Part shown: piece by piece, positions 8,531-17,181 of the stretch | Layout of the letters: each line of letters starts with the position of its first letter | Numbering within the stretch: position 1 is the first letter of the stretch | From: JAJDXO01 sp965213765 | GTDB lineage: Bacteria > Pseudomonadota > Alphaproteobacteria > Rhodospirillales > UBA2165 | Reading direction: 5' to 3' | NCBI GenBank assembly: GCA_965213765.1 | Contig: OZ243926.1 | Coordinates: 1,054,001-1,118,000, forward strand | Length of the DNA stretch: 64,000 nt | Notes under the pieces: model-generated | Told to the model about the DNA's origin: nothing | Database searches by the model: none | Seen by the model: only the letters and a program-made list of their open reading frames with translations | Made by a program: the position numbers and the translations under genes

Positions 8531-9844
8531 CTAATTGAACATCAAATTCGGCAGCCACAAGGCAACCGGCGGAAAGAAAATAACGATCGCGACGCGCACG
8601 ATATCCGCAGCGAAGAAGGGGCCAATCCCCTTGAAAATAGACGATAGCGGAACCTCGGGGAGCATTGATTTCAGGATGAATACGTTCAGGCCGATGGGCG
8701 GGGTGATCAGGCTCATTTCGACCACCATCACCAACACGATGCCCCACCAGATCAGCACATCGTGAAATCCGAAATCCAGGGCCGATATGACCGGGACGAA
8801 TATCGGCACCGTCAGAAAGATCATCGCAATGCCTTCGATGAACATTCCGAGAATGATGTAGAAGCCGATGATGACGAATATGACCTGAATCGGGGTTGCG
8901 TTCAGGCTGTCGATGAAGCCGAGGACCGCTTCCGGCAGGCCGGACAAGTTTACGAACTGATTGAGAATCAGGGTGCCGAAGGCAACGGTGAAAATAATGG
9001 TTGTGGTGCGCGCGCCTTCAACCAACGACTCATACAAGATGCGCCAGGACATTTTTTTGCGAACGATCGCGAAGACCAATGCACCCGCCGCGCCGATTCC
9101 GCCCGCCTCGGTTGACGTGAACACGCCGAAAAAGATCCCGCCCATGATCAGGAAAAACAGGAACAGGACGCCCCATACCCTGTAGAGAGAGGAAAGTCGT
9201 TCACGCCAACCGGACCTTTCCGCCCGCGGGCCGAGATGCGGCCAGAATGTCGTGATCAGCAGAATGACACCGATATAGGCGCTCACCGTAAGCAGCCCCG
9301 GGACGACGCCGGCCATAAATAATTTGGCGATGTCCTCCTCGGTCAGCAGGCCGTAGATAATCAAGGCGCCGGACGGGGGGATGAGTATGCCCATGGTGCC
9401 GCCGGCCGCCACGGTTCCGGACGAGACCGAATCGGCATAGCCGTATTTGCGCATGGACGGGATCGCGACTTTTGCCATTGTGGCGGCGGTGGCGGCGGAA
9501 GAACCGGAGACGGCGGCGAACCCGCCGCAGGCCGCAACGGTGGCCATCGCGAGGCCGCCCCGGAAATGGCCGAGCCACCGGAAGGAGGCTTCGTACAAAT
9601 CATCGGACAGCGCCGCGCGGGAAACGAACACGCCCATCAATATGAACAGCGGCAAAACGGAAAACGAGAAGTTGAGGCCCAGGTCGATAATCTGCTGCCC
9701 GGCGATATTCATGGCAGCGGTAATGCCGTTTGGGTGGACGATGGCTATCCCGAAAAGTCCGACGATCATCAGGGTCATGCCCAGCGGATAGCCCAGGATG
9801 AGGAGAACCAAAATTACGACGATGCCGATGAGCGCTATTTCCAA
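8531..9844 (-). CDS. dctM: TRAP transporter large permease (DctM)
   Basis: A 437-residue, very hydrophobic protein with about 12 membrane segments. The family signatures are clear: a FSVLPLFILMGVF region near the start, AACGGFAAVSGSSAATAATM, GGTMGILIPPSGALIIYG, and a C-terminal EMSLITPPIGLNVFILKS. DctM is the ion-coupled channel subunit of tripartite transporters for organic acids and related anions. It follows the small subunit with a 36-nt gap in the normal P-Q-M order. The C-terminus is close to the aldolase gene, which is probably part of the same transcript. Confidence 0.95.
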   Translation of the reverse strand: MEIALIGIVVILVLLILGYPLGMTLMIVGLFGIAIVHPNGITAAMNIAGQQIIDLGLNFSFSVLPLFILMGVFVSRAALSDDLYEASFRWLGHFRGGLAMATVAACGGFAAVSGSSAATAATMAKVAIPSMRKYGYADSVSSGTVAAGGTMGILIPPSGALIIYGLLTEEDIAKLFMAGVVPGLLTVSAYIGVILLITTFWPHLGPRAERSGWRERLSSLYRVWGVLFLFFLIMGGIFFGVFTSTEAGGIGAAGALVFAIVRKKMSWRILYESLVEGARTTTIIFTVAFGTLILNQFVNLSGLPEAVLGFIDSLNATPIQVIFVIIGFYIILGMFIEGIAMIFLTVPIFVPVISALDFGFHDVLIWWGIVLVMVVEMSLITPPIGLNVFILKSMLPEVPLSSIFKGIGPFFAADIVRVAIVIFFPPVALWLPNLMFN

Positions 9845-9880
9845 GGGTGTTCCCTCCCGGCACCTGCGTCAGCCGCGGGT

Positions 9881-10432
9881 TCAGACCAGGCTTTCTTTGT
9901 TGGATTCGTCTTCGGGATCGCCGCCGGCCCTGATATAGCGCCAGACCACACCAACAAAAAGCAGGACCGCAATTCCGGTCAGCCCTGCCAGCGCCAGTAC
10001 GACCGGCGCTTGCGGCACGTCCAGATAGTGCGACAGGTACTGGACCTCGTACATGCCGTAGCCCTGATCCCACAACAGGAGTCCGACGAGACCGAGAAAA
10101 ACGATTGTTCCAATCAGCACCGCGAGCCTTTGGACATATCGAACCGGTCCCTTGTAGACATTTTCGAAAATGCCGACGGTGATATGGACCCGATCCTTGG
10201 TCACCAGGGGAAAGGCCGTGAATATGGTCAAGCCCAACATGAACGCGATTATCTCGGACGCGCCGTAGATCGGAGAATTGAGGAAATACCGGGCCACCAC
10301 GTCGGCAAAGGTGAGCGCCATCATGGAGAATAACAGCAAGGCCGAGAGGGCTGTCAGTAACGTGGTCAGGAAATTGCGGCCGCCCGGCGATCGGTTCAAG
10401 CCGCCACCCGTTATTCCTCCGCCGTCGCTCAT
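9881..10432 (-). CDS. dctQ: TRAP transporter small permease (DctQ)
   Basis: A 183-residue membrane protein with four helices. The central segment MALTFADVVARYFLNSPIYG and the following ASEIIAFMLGLTIFTAFPLV are typical of the DctQ family (motif RYxFNxPIxWxxE with variation). It works with DctM as the membrane part of the transporter. It lies between the binding-protein gene and dctM; the 112-nt gap to the binding-protein gene contains a strong hairpin that probably lowers permease expression. Confidence 0.92.
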   Translation of the reverse strand: MSDGGGITGGGLNRSPGGRNFLTTLLTALSALLLFSMMALTFADVVARYFLNSPIYGASEIIAFMLGLTIFTAFPLVTKDRVHITVGIFENVYKGPVRYVQRLAVLIGTIVFLGLVGLLLWDQGYGMYEVQYLSHYLDVPQAPVVLALAGLTGIAVLLFVGVVWRYIRAGGDPEDESNKESLV

Positions 10433-10470
10433 CGCTTGCTCCTAGTCCTCACAGAGCCTCAATAATAAAT

Positions 10471-10510
10471 CCCCGATATCGCCCACCTCGCAGTGTACGC
10501 GATATCGGGG
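10471..10510 (-). terminator. Hairpin between dctP and dctQ (attenuating terminator)
   Basis: A perfect 12-bp inverted repeat (CCCCGATATCGC and its complement) with a 16-nt loop. Read along the minus-strand transcript it is followed by ATTTATTATT, a U-rich but interrupted tail. The place, just after the binding-protein gene, is typical of partial terminators or RNA-stabilising hairpins that let the binding protein be made in excess. Confidence 0.7.
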
Positions 10511-10544
10511 AAGGTTGATGTAATTTGTATCGAATGGACGCCGG

Positions 10545-11603
10545 CTACTTTTTGGCGACGGCCGCAGCCTGCTCCTTGAAATATTTGAGAGCAGCCGCTC
10601 CGTCGACACCCCGCTTGTTCGCGCGTTCAACCCATTCATCGGTGATGAATGCCAGCCGCTTTTGCATTTCCGCGACCAACTCGGGGCTTGCCGTGTGGTA
10701 CTTCGTTCCATTCTTGATGTGATCCTGGCGGGCAAAGTTTTCCTGTTTGTCCTGCAATCCGCCATACCGGAAGGCCGTTTTCTCCGTGGATGCCGCGTCG
10801 ATGATCCGGCGATGCTCCTCGGACAGGCCGTCATACACTTTCTTGTTCATGATGAACGACCAGGAAATGTTGCCGAGTTTGCCGGGCACCTCGGTCACGT
10901 GCTTCACATAACGGCCGGCCCTGAATACGAAGGTCGTTGCGTTCGGATACATGGCGCCGTCGACAATTCCCTTGGACATCATTTCGAAGATTTTGATGCC
11001 GGGCGCAACGACAGCCGTCGCCCCCAACGCGTCGAGGGTAAACTTCGGCCGGCCCGGGTCGCCCTGCATCTTCATGCCCTTGAAGGAGGAAATGCTTGTC
11101 AGCGGCCCCTTCAAGCTATGCAGGACGTGTCCGGCAAGCGCATAGGGCATCAGCAGATGCATGCCGTTGTTGTCGTATTCCTTGGCTTTCGCAAAATACT
11201 TGTTGTGGGTTCGGGTCACGGCGACGGAGGACGCCTCCGAGCCGAAGATCACGAACGGCAGTTCGGCAATCGGCGTCAGGTGCAGGATATTCCGCTTGAA
11301 AGTGTTCGGCGTGATCGCAATGTCGGCGGAACCCTTGACGACGATATCCCATTGCCGCGGTGCGGGCGCCAAACTTGCCGTCGGCACGAATATCTTGAGA
11401 GTGCCGTTGGAAGCCTTCTCAACCTCATTGATCCAGGGCTTCATCAGTCCCGTCCAGTTGGGAGACTTACGCGTCGTGAAATAGTTCGCGGTCAGAGTCT
11501 TGGTCTGCGCATATGCCTCGGTAATCAGGGCCTGAGTGCTCAGAACAACCGCAGCGCCCGCCGCGACATACGCGGATTTTCTCAAAATGCTTTCAATTCT
11601 CAT
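10545..11603 (-). CDS. dctP: TRAP transporter substrate-binding protein (DctP family)
   Basis: A 352-residue periplasmic protein with a signal peptide (MRIESILRKSAYVAAGAAVV, cleavage probably after the AYA in ITEAYAQ). The DctP-type body includes FMNKKVYDGLSEEHRRIID near the C-terminus and the conserved arginine region before it. ADIAITPNTFKRNILHLTPI is the N-lobe segment of the family. It captures an anionic substrate, unknown here, for the DctQM permease. It is the first gene of the TRAP operon. Its promoter region carries a LysR-type palindrome also found at the LysR gene. Confidence 0.92.
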   Translation of the reverse strand: MRIESILRKSAYVAAGAAVVLSTQALITEAYAQTKTLTANYFTTRKSPNWTGLMKPWINEVEKASNGTLKIFVPTASLAPAPRQWDIVVKGSADIAITPNTFKRNILHLTPIAELPFVIFGSEASSVAVTRTHNKYFAKAKEYDNNGMHLLMPYALAGHVLHSLKGPLTSISSFKGMKMQGDPGRPKFTLDALGATAVVAPGIKIFEMMSKGIVDGAMYPNATTFVFRAGRYVKHVTEVPGKLGNISWSFIMNKKVYDGLSEEHRRIIDAASTEKTAFRYGGLQDKQENFARQDHIKNGTKYHTASPELVAEMQKRLAFITDEWVERANKRGVDGAAALKYFKEQAAAVAKK

Positions 11604-11698
11604 GATTCCAATCCCAAATTATGAAGCCGGAGTTGTTGTTATATCGGTTATTAAACAGCGTCGGTCATTTAACGTCCAATAATGAAATTAGCTTTCGC

Positions 11699-11715
11699 TA
11701 TAATCTCTGATTATG
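11699..11715. promoter_or_regulatory. LysR-type operator upstream of the TRAP operon
   Basis: The sequence TATAATCTCTGATTATG contains ATAATC and its complement GATTAT separated by 3 nt and fits the T-N11-A pattern. A related palindrome, TATAATGTCAGATTATA, lies at 19842-19858 next to the LysR gene. The site lies about 96 nt upstream of the dctP start. Shared sites suggest control by that regulator. Confidence 0.55.
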
Positions 11716-11790
11716 GAAACCGTGGGCCGGCGTTTGCCGCGGCGGTCTCGACTTTCATTCGCCGATCCTGATCGGACGGTTCCCATCCCC

Positions 11791-12654
11791 TCAAAAAACG
11801 ATCTTGCGGGGACGCATTTTCGGCCGGTCGCCGGGGAACGCCAGGCCGCTCACGGTCACCCCGTAATCGACCATCATTTTCGCAAGTTCAATGGCACATC
11901 CGTAGCCCTCCAAAACGGGGACCTCCCATCCCATTTCATGAAGGCGTTCCTCGACGAACGGTTTGAGCCAGAAGGAACCCGAGCAACCGAACATGACGAC
12001 ATCGGCGCCATCCTCTTCGATCGCGCTGACGGCCTCCGCAACCGCACGATCGACCCCGTCGGATTGCTCCCCGTTAAAGGCCTTGTGCTGTTCGTCGTGG
12101 AACGACCGCTCGTCGTTGTAATGGGGCTTGGGATGGTAGTAGCCCAAATTTCGGATGGAGGCGCAGCGGTCCGTCATCCGGTGTTGGACGACCAGATTAT
12201 GGTAGTACATGTTGTGAACGTCCGAGAAGTCGATGACGACGAACTTATTGCCGAGAATTGATGCGAAGTGCATCTGGGAATGGGCGCAGGACGTGACGGG
12301 TATACCATAGCGCCGGGTGAGTTCGCGGGCCTCCATGAACCCGGGCTCGCCGCCGCCTTCCAGTATAATCGCGTTGTACTTTCCGCTCTCGCATGCCTCG
12401 CGGACGATTTCGATCCGGCCGGGTGCAACGGCCAGAAATTCCTGGCGATTTTCCACCGTCCAGTATCCGTAAGGCGTTTCCGGTCCCGGATGCATATCCC
12501 AATTCACATCTTCCAGGAGATGTTTGATGTTCGGATAGTTTTGAAGACGCTCTTCCTTGGGCACGCCTTCATGGCGTTTGGGCCCCGGATAGGGGCTGTC
12601 CTCCGGCAAGCAAAATGCGGAAATAAACAAAAACCGATATTTGCCCTCGGCCAT
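11791..12654 (-). CDS. Asp/Glu/hydantoin racemase superfamily protein
   Basis: About 287 residues from the ATG at 12654, with AAGGAG about 8 nt upstream; an in-frame GTG three codons earlier overlaps that ribosome site and is unlikely. The two catalytic cysteines of the family are in VTSCAHSQMHF and VVMFGCSGSFWLK. The latter GCSG motif, plus YGVTVSGLAF near the end, fits Asp/Glu racemases, maleate isomerases and arylmalonate decarboxylases. The substrate is unknown; an unusual N-terminal half (PGPKRHEGVPKEERLQNYPN) suggests a specialised member. It is the last gene of the minus-strand series that begins near 18168. Confidence 0.75.
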   Translation of the reverse strand: MAEGKYRFLFISAFCLPEDSPYPGPKRHEGVPKEERLQNYPNIKHLLEDVNWDMHPGPETPYGYWTVENRQEFLAVAPGRIEIVREACESGKYNAIILEGGGEPGFMEARELTRRYGIPVTSCAHSQMHFASILGNKFVVIDFSDVHNMYYHNLVVQHRMTDRCASIRNLGYYHPKPHYNDERSFHDEQHKAFNGEQSDGVDRAVAEAVSAIEEDGADVVMFGCSGSFWLKPFVEERLHEMGWEVPVLEGYGCAIELAKMMVDYGVTVSGLAFPGDRPKMRPRKIVF

Positions 12655-12727
12655 TTTATTCACTCCTTGGAAGCCTTACGGTCATTGCGTTCGCTTATTT
12701 CGTTCGCCGGCCCGCGCCGTGACCGGG

Positions 12728-13762
12728 TCACCGACCCACCGCTACCCTGTCGCCTGATCGGGAGGACTCGACGATCGCTTCCAGAACGGCCGCATTGTGC
12801 GCCATCTGCTCCGTCGGGATCGGGTATGGCGCCACGCCTTCGATTGCATCCGCGAAAGCGGAAAAATTAGCGCGGACCGAATCGACGGCGGGGTATTCGA
12901 CGTGGGACGGCTCGGCGCCGCCAAGCCGGTGCTTCAGATTATCCATGCTCGACAACCTGTATGTCGCCTCGTCACTCGGCCCATAAGCCTCCGCCCATCC
13001 GTCCGAACCGGTCACCAGCAGTTTTGCGTTCAACGGCGAGGAAAGGGAGCTGCTTATCGTCCCCAATCTGCCGTCGACGAATTTCAGCATGACCAGCATG
13101 GTATCGGGAAACGGTGCGTCGAAGGTGCTTCCAGGGCTTTGCGCCATCACCCATTGGATTTCCCCGAACAAATGAATAAAGAGATCGAGATGATGAATGC
13201 CGAGGTGCACCATGGGTCCCGCCGGCGCCTCCTCGAGGTTGAGCCGCCACCAGGTATCCCGATCTGGCTGGCACGTTTCGGATTGGTCCGCGCGTCTGTC
13301 GGCCTCGGCCCGTTTCGCGATGAAGTCATGGGAGAGATGAGAGTCAATCGTCTTGGTCGTCCCGAGTTTCCCGGACCGGATCAACTCGTTCATGGCCAAA
13401 ATCGACGGATAGAATCGCTGGTCGTGGCCGACCGCCAGCACGACGCCGCTTTCATTCGCCGCCTGAATGCATCGTCCGGCATCTTCGCCCGAGAGGGCAA
13501 ACGGTTTTTCCGTCAAGACATGTTTGCCGGCCCGTGCGCAACGCGTGATTTGCTCGGTATGCAGGGTGTGAGGCGTTGCGATGGAGACCGCATCGATCCC
13601 GGGATCGTTCAATACGTGGTCGAGGGAGCCGGTTACCGGAAAATCGAATTCGACATCGGCGGGGTCCACGCCCTTCGCGACTTTGAAGCGACCCGATGAT
13701 GTTGCCGATTCGACATGCCGCCTGCCCCACGTCCCCAGACCAACGACTGCAAGGTTCAGCAT
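12728..13762 (-). CDS. Gfo/Idh/MocA family NAD(P)-dependent oxidoreductase
   Basis: About 344 residues from the ATG at 13762. The N-terminal Rossmann fold begins MLNLAVVGLGTWGRRHVESA, and AGKHVLTEKPFALSGEDAG carries the conserved EKP motif. The C-terminal substrate domain includes GPMVHLGIHHLDLFIHLFG, where the catalytic histidine is expected. It should oxidise or reduce a hydroxyl/keto group of a sugar or polyol-like substrate. It starts 4 nt after the stop of the alpha-hydroxy-acid oxidase gene, so the two are probably translationally linked. Confidence 0.9.
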   Translation of the reverse strand: MLNLAVVGLGTWGRRHVESATSSGRFKVAKGVDPADVEFDFPVTGSLDHVLNDPGIDAVSIATPHTLHTEQITRCARAGKHVLTEKPFALSGEDAGRCIQAANESGVVLAVGHDQRFYPSILAMNELIRSGKLGTTKTIDSHLSHDFIAKRAEADRRADQSETCQPDRDTWWRLNLEEAPAGPMVHLGIHHLDLFIHLFGEIQWVMAQSPGSTFDAPFPDTMLVMLKFVDGRLGTISSSLSSPLNAKLLVTGSDGWAEAYGPSDEATYRLSSMDNLKHRLGGAEPSHVEYPAVDSVRANFSAFADAIEGVAPYPIPTEQMAHNAAVLEAIVESSRSGDRVAVGR

Positions 13763-13766
13763 TTCC

Positions 13767-14882
13767 CTACGCCCCGCTTCTCTCGGCCCCGTCAGCGAGA
13801 TCAATGAGCGGAAAGGCGCTCAACTCACCCGGACGACCGACCACCGTTGACCGGCGCAAAAAACTCGGGGTCAGTTGATCCAAAGCCGTAACACCGAGCA
13901 AGCCCATCGCGTTCTTGATTTCCGTTTCCAGAAGTTCGAGAACCCGAACAACACCGGCCTCACCGCCGGCGGCGAGTCCGTAGCAATAGAGTTTGCCGAT
14001 GCCGACGACGTTCGCGCCGGCGGAAATCGCTTTCACGATATCCGTCCCCCGCATGAACCCGCCGTCAATCCCGATTTCAACCCGGTCGCCGACATGCTCA
14101 ACGATTTCAGGAAGGAGTTCCATCGTGCCGGGTGCATGGTCCAGCTGGCGTCCTCCGTGATTTGAGACAAAGATCGAGTCTACCCCGTGATCGACGGCCA
14201 TCCCGGCATCTTCGAGCGCCGAGATTCCTTTGAGAATCAGCGGAATTCGGTTCCTCCGGCGGATCATCTCCACATGCCGCCAGGAGAGGGCCGCTTGAAA
14301 TTCCCGGCCATATTGAGATTTGTTTGCCGCCGCGGCGTGCGGATCCTCGGTCCGGAGAATTCCGTGCTCAATATTCCGCGACGAGGTTGCCGCATCGACG
14401 GTTAGGCAAAGTGCCGCATAGCCCGACGCATTGATCTGATCGACCTGATCCATGAGCCAGGCGTCATCTCCCGTAATATAGAGCTGATAGATGAGGGGCA
14501 TGTTCGTCTGCCGGCAAATCGTCCCCATCTCATGCCGGGCCGACGAGCTGACGATAGTCGTTATTCCAAACTCTTCGCCCGCGCCGACAACAGCCATGAC
14601 GCCTTCCCGGTCCATTTGGACCAACGGGCCCACCGGCGCCAACAAGACGGGTATTCGCTGCGCCAGACCCAGGTAGCGCGACGACGCATCCACTTTGCGC
14701 ACGTCTCTCAGGACCCGGGGGATCAGAGCCAGGTCGTCCAGTGCCCGGCGGTTGCGCCGCAACGTGGTCCCGGTTTCAGCGCCGCCGGCGATCAGGGACC
14801 AGGTGCCATAGTCCAGCTTGCGGCGCGCCAGCTTCACGATCTCCGTCAGCGTCGCAATTTCTCTAATGTCTTGCTCTACCAT
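13767..14882 (-). CDS. FMN-dependent alpha-hydroxy-acid dehydrogenase/oxidase
   Basis: A 371-residue TIM-barrel flavoprotein of the lactate oxidase/glycolate oxidase/mandelate dehydrogenase family. Diagnostic segments are IPVLLAPVGPLVQMDREGVM near the FMN, YQLYITGDD, LILKGISALEDAG with the FMN lysine, and SNHGGRQLDHAPGT with the catalytic histidine and substrate arginine. It oxidises a 2-hydroxy acid to the 2-oxo acid. There is no membrane-insertion segment like that of mandelate dehydrogenase. It sits in a series with an acyl-CoA ligase and a Gfo/Idh/MocA oxidoreductase, consistent with hydroxy-acid catabolism. Confidence 0.9.
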   Translation of the reverse strand: MVEQDIREIATLTEIVKLARRKLDYGTWSLIAGGAETGTTLRRNRRALDDLALIPRVLRDVRKVDASSRYLGLAQRIPVLLAPVGPLVQMDREGVMAVVGAGEEFGITTIVSSSARHEMGTICRQTNMPLIYQLYITGDDAWLMDQVDQINASGYAALCLTVDAATSSRNIEHGILRTEDPHAAAANKSQYGREFQAALSWRHVEMIRRRNRIPLILKGISALEDAGMAVDHGVDSIFVSNHGGRQLDHAPGTMELLPEIVEHVGDRVEIGIDGGFMRGTDIVKAISAGANVVGIGKLYCYGLAAGGEAGVVRVLELLETEIKNAMGLLGVTALDQLTPSFLRRSTVVGRPGELSAFPLIDLADGAERSGA

Positions 14883-14921
14883 AATGGTCTTGCGTATGCG
14901 CGACGATACCGTCGCGCTGTT

Positions 14922-15530
14922 TTACGTCCTCTGCCCCGGCCGGCCGCCGAAGTTGTACCGTTCGACCGAAACGCTTTCGTACAGCCCGTTTCGAAAAAAG
15001 GGTTCATCCTCCAGGAACGCCATCACGGCGGCCCGGTCCGGGAGCTTGATCAAGTTGGCGCTGCCCTGCCAAGTCTCGCCGGCCTCGTCCAGCATGGCGC
15101 CGCGAACGATGAAGTCGTTTTCGTCGTAGGGGGCGAAGTAGTCGTTGTGGGCCGAGAGGAGTTCGTTTCGGCGATCGTTCATACCGGGCTTGCCGGTCCC
15201 GCGGATATACCAAAACACGTCGCCGTCTTCGCGGACGAAGTCCCGCTGCAATTTGCCCAGGGGGTTTCCCCAGCGGGTGATATTCACCTCTTTGTAGACC
15301 CCGTTCAGGTTGTTGGGTTCGTTGTCGATGAAGTGACGAACCGCCTCCCAGTCCGGGAAACCGACGAACAGGACGCTGGACAGGAATTTCTCATTGTCGT
15401 CGGACAGGGTCGCGCCACGAGCGACAAAGTGGTCCGCGTGATCATCGAAATACCGCCAATGATCATCCCGGGAGCGCTGACGCCGTTCCGGATACCGATG
15501 GTCGTCGATCAGTTGAATATGAAAGTCCAT
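14922..15530 (-). CDS. Tandem YCII-related domain protein
   Basis: About 202 residues from the ATG at 15530 (MDFHIQLIDDH). Two homologous halves are visible: HFVARGATLSDDNEKFLSSV with FPDWEAVRHFIDNEPN, and DFIVRGAMLDEAGETWQGSA with LPDRAAVMAFLEDEPFFRNG. Each has the YCII/dimeric ferredoxin-like pattern (VARGA, a disordered turn, then an AVxxFLxxEPF helix). Family members include small dehydrochlorinase-like or muconolactone-isomerase-like catabolic proteins; no reaction is assigned here. It starts 7 nt after the ligase stop, so it is co-transcribed with it. Confidence 0.72.
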   Translation of the reverse strand: MDFHIQLIDDHRYPERRQRSRDDHWRYFDDHADHFVARGATLSDDNEKFLSSVLFVGFPDWEAVRHFIDNEPNNLNGVYKEVNITRWGNPLGKLQRDFVREDGDVFWYIRGTGKPGMNDRRNELLSAHNDYFAPYDENDFIVRGAMLDEAGETWQGSANLIKLPDRAAVMAFLEDEPFFRNGLYESVSVERYNFGGRPGQRT

Positions 15531-15537
15531 GGCCGTG

Positions 15538-17136
15538 CTATCCGCCCTTCTCCTCATTGACCGCGGCCCGCAAACTCAATTTGTCGATCTTGGCGAGGGG
15601 ACCGCTGCGCGGCAATTCCTCGAGAATTCGAACTTCGGCAGGTACTTTGAAATCAGCCAATTTTGACCGGCAGGTCTCGAATACGCGGTCTTCGACCTTC
15701 TCGCCTCGGCTGCCGGACTCGGCGCCGGGAACCACAAAAGCGACCGGCAGCTGCCCGTGCAGTTCGTCGCGCCGCCCGACCACGGCCACCTCGGATATCT
15801 CGGGCATCGACGCAATCACCCGCTCGACTTCCGAAGCCGCGACGTTCTCGCCGCGCACTTTCAACATATCCTTCAAACGGTCCCGATACCGAATGAATCC
15901 GTCTTCGGAGGCCTCGACCAGATCGCCGGTCAGAAACCGGCCCTGTTCATCGAAACTCTCGTCCGTCGCCTGAGCATTGTTCAGGTATTCGGCAAATAAT
16001 GAGAGCCCGGGAATCCCGCCGATACAAAGCTGGCCAACCTCGCCGACCTCCGCGTCCGTTCCGTCTTCACGGGTGATGGCGATATCATACTCGGGCGCCG
16101 GACGGCCCATCGACATGGATCGGTTCGGTTTATCGATGTGCCCGACAATCGGGTGCGCGACGGTTTCCGTCATGCCGAACCATCCAAGCGTCTTGATTCC
16201 GAAATATGAATCGCTCGACGGTTCGCAGATCGCCTCTCCCCATAGGCGAAAGGAATGCGCCGGGACGTCCCGTTCCTTCAGCAAATTCACACAGAACGTC
16301 ATGATCGAACACCAAGTCGCCTTATGCCCGAGGGCGACATCCCAAAATCGGGACAAACTGAACCGCGGCTGGAGTACCACGGTGCAGCCGGCCCACAGGC
16401 TCGGCAGGATCGAGTAGGCTTGCGCATTGATATGAAACAGCGGCAGGAAGGTCAGGGTGACGTCGCCGGGCGCCATCGCCTGCTGCGCCGCATTGACCCG
16501 CGCGCCCCAAAGCAGATTGGCGTGCGTCAGGACGACGCCCTTCGGCCTGGCGGTGGTGCCCGAGGTGTAGAAAATCACGCAAGGCGCATTCGCATCGACA
16601 ACCCGGTCCGGCAGACTCTCCGGATTTCCGAAGAGGGTGCTAAACGAGCCGGCGGCAGGCGGCGGACCGCCAATTTCCGCATGTGACGGGGCATCAGCGG
16701 TGACGACCCAGTCCAGATTCCCGCCCGCCTCTCCCATCGCGTCGGCAAAAACCGGTTGGGTGAGCGCGCCCACGGCCTCGGAATGCTCGACAAAATAGCG
16801 GAGTTCGTCCGCCGTCGAACGGCTGTTCGTCACCACCGAGATGGCGCCAAGCCGGCCGCAGGCAAAGATCGCCAACAGCATCTCCACGCAGTTTTCCATG
16901 TGGATGACGACTTTGTCGCCGCGTCCGATGCCCCGGGCGCTCAGGCCGGCCGCGACCCGCAGCGCGGCGTCATGAAATCGCCGATAACTCCAAGTCCGGG
17001 CCGACAACGGGCTGTCATCGTCGAACGGCTCCCAAATGATGAACGGGTGTTGCGGCCTGGCTTGAGCGTGATGTTCCAGCAGGCAAACAACGTCGTAGCC
17101 CGAAAAGCTATGAACCGACGGAAGTTGACGACGCAT
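15538..17136 (-). CDS. AMP-dependent acyl-CoA synthetase, CaiC-like
   Basis: A 532-residue ANL-superfamily ligase. The P-loop is CVIFYTSGTTARPKGVVLTH, WFGMTETVAHP is the A5 motif, and GRFLTGDLVEASEDGFIRYR plus RLKDMLKVRGENVAASEVE are the hinge and C-terminal motifs. A final PRSGPLAKIDKLSLR places the catalytic lysine. It activates a carboxylic acid to its AMP ester and then CoA thioester. The overall pattern resembles crotonobetaine/carnitine-CoA ligases. It is the second gene of a series that starts with an LLM flavin oxidoreductase. Confidence 0.88.
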   Translation of the reverse strand: MRRQLPSVHSFSGYDVVCLLEHHAQARPQHPFIIWEPFDDDSPLSARTWSYRRFHDAALRVAAGLSARGIGRGDKVVIHMENCVEMLLAIFACGRLGAISVVTNSRSTADELRYFVEHSEAVGALTQPVFADAMGEAGGNLDWVVTADAPSHAEIGGPPPAAGSFSTLFGNPESLPDRVVDANAPCVIFYTSGTTARPKGVVLTHANLLWGARVNAAQQAMAPGDVTLTFLPLFHINAQAYSILPSLWAGCTVVLQPRFSLSRFWDVALGHKATWCSIMTFCVNLLKERDVPAHSFRLWGEAICEPSSDSYFGIKTLGWFGMTETVAHPIVGHIDKPNRSMSMGRPAPEYDIAITREDGTDAEVGEVGQLCIGGIPGLSLFAEYLNNAQATDESFDEQGRFLTGDLVEASEDGFIRYRDRLKDMLKVRGENVAASEVERVIASMPEISEVAVVGRRDELHGQLPVAFVVPGAESGSRGEKVEDRVFETCRSKLADFKVPAEVRILEELPRSGPLAKIDKLSLRAAVNEEKGG

Positions 17137-17181
17137 TGGAATACCCCCCTGCTATGACAGCCGATACCCCACGGTTTGTGA

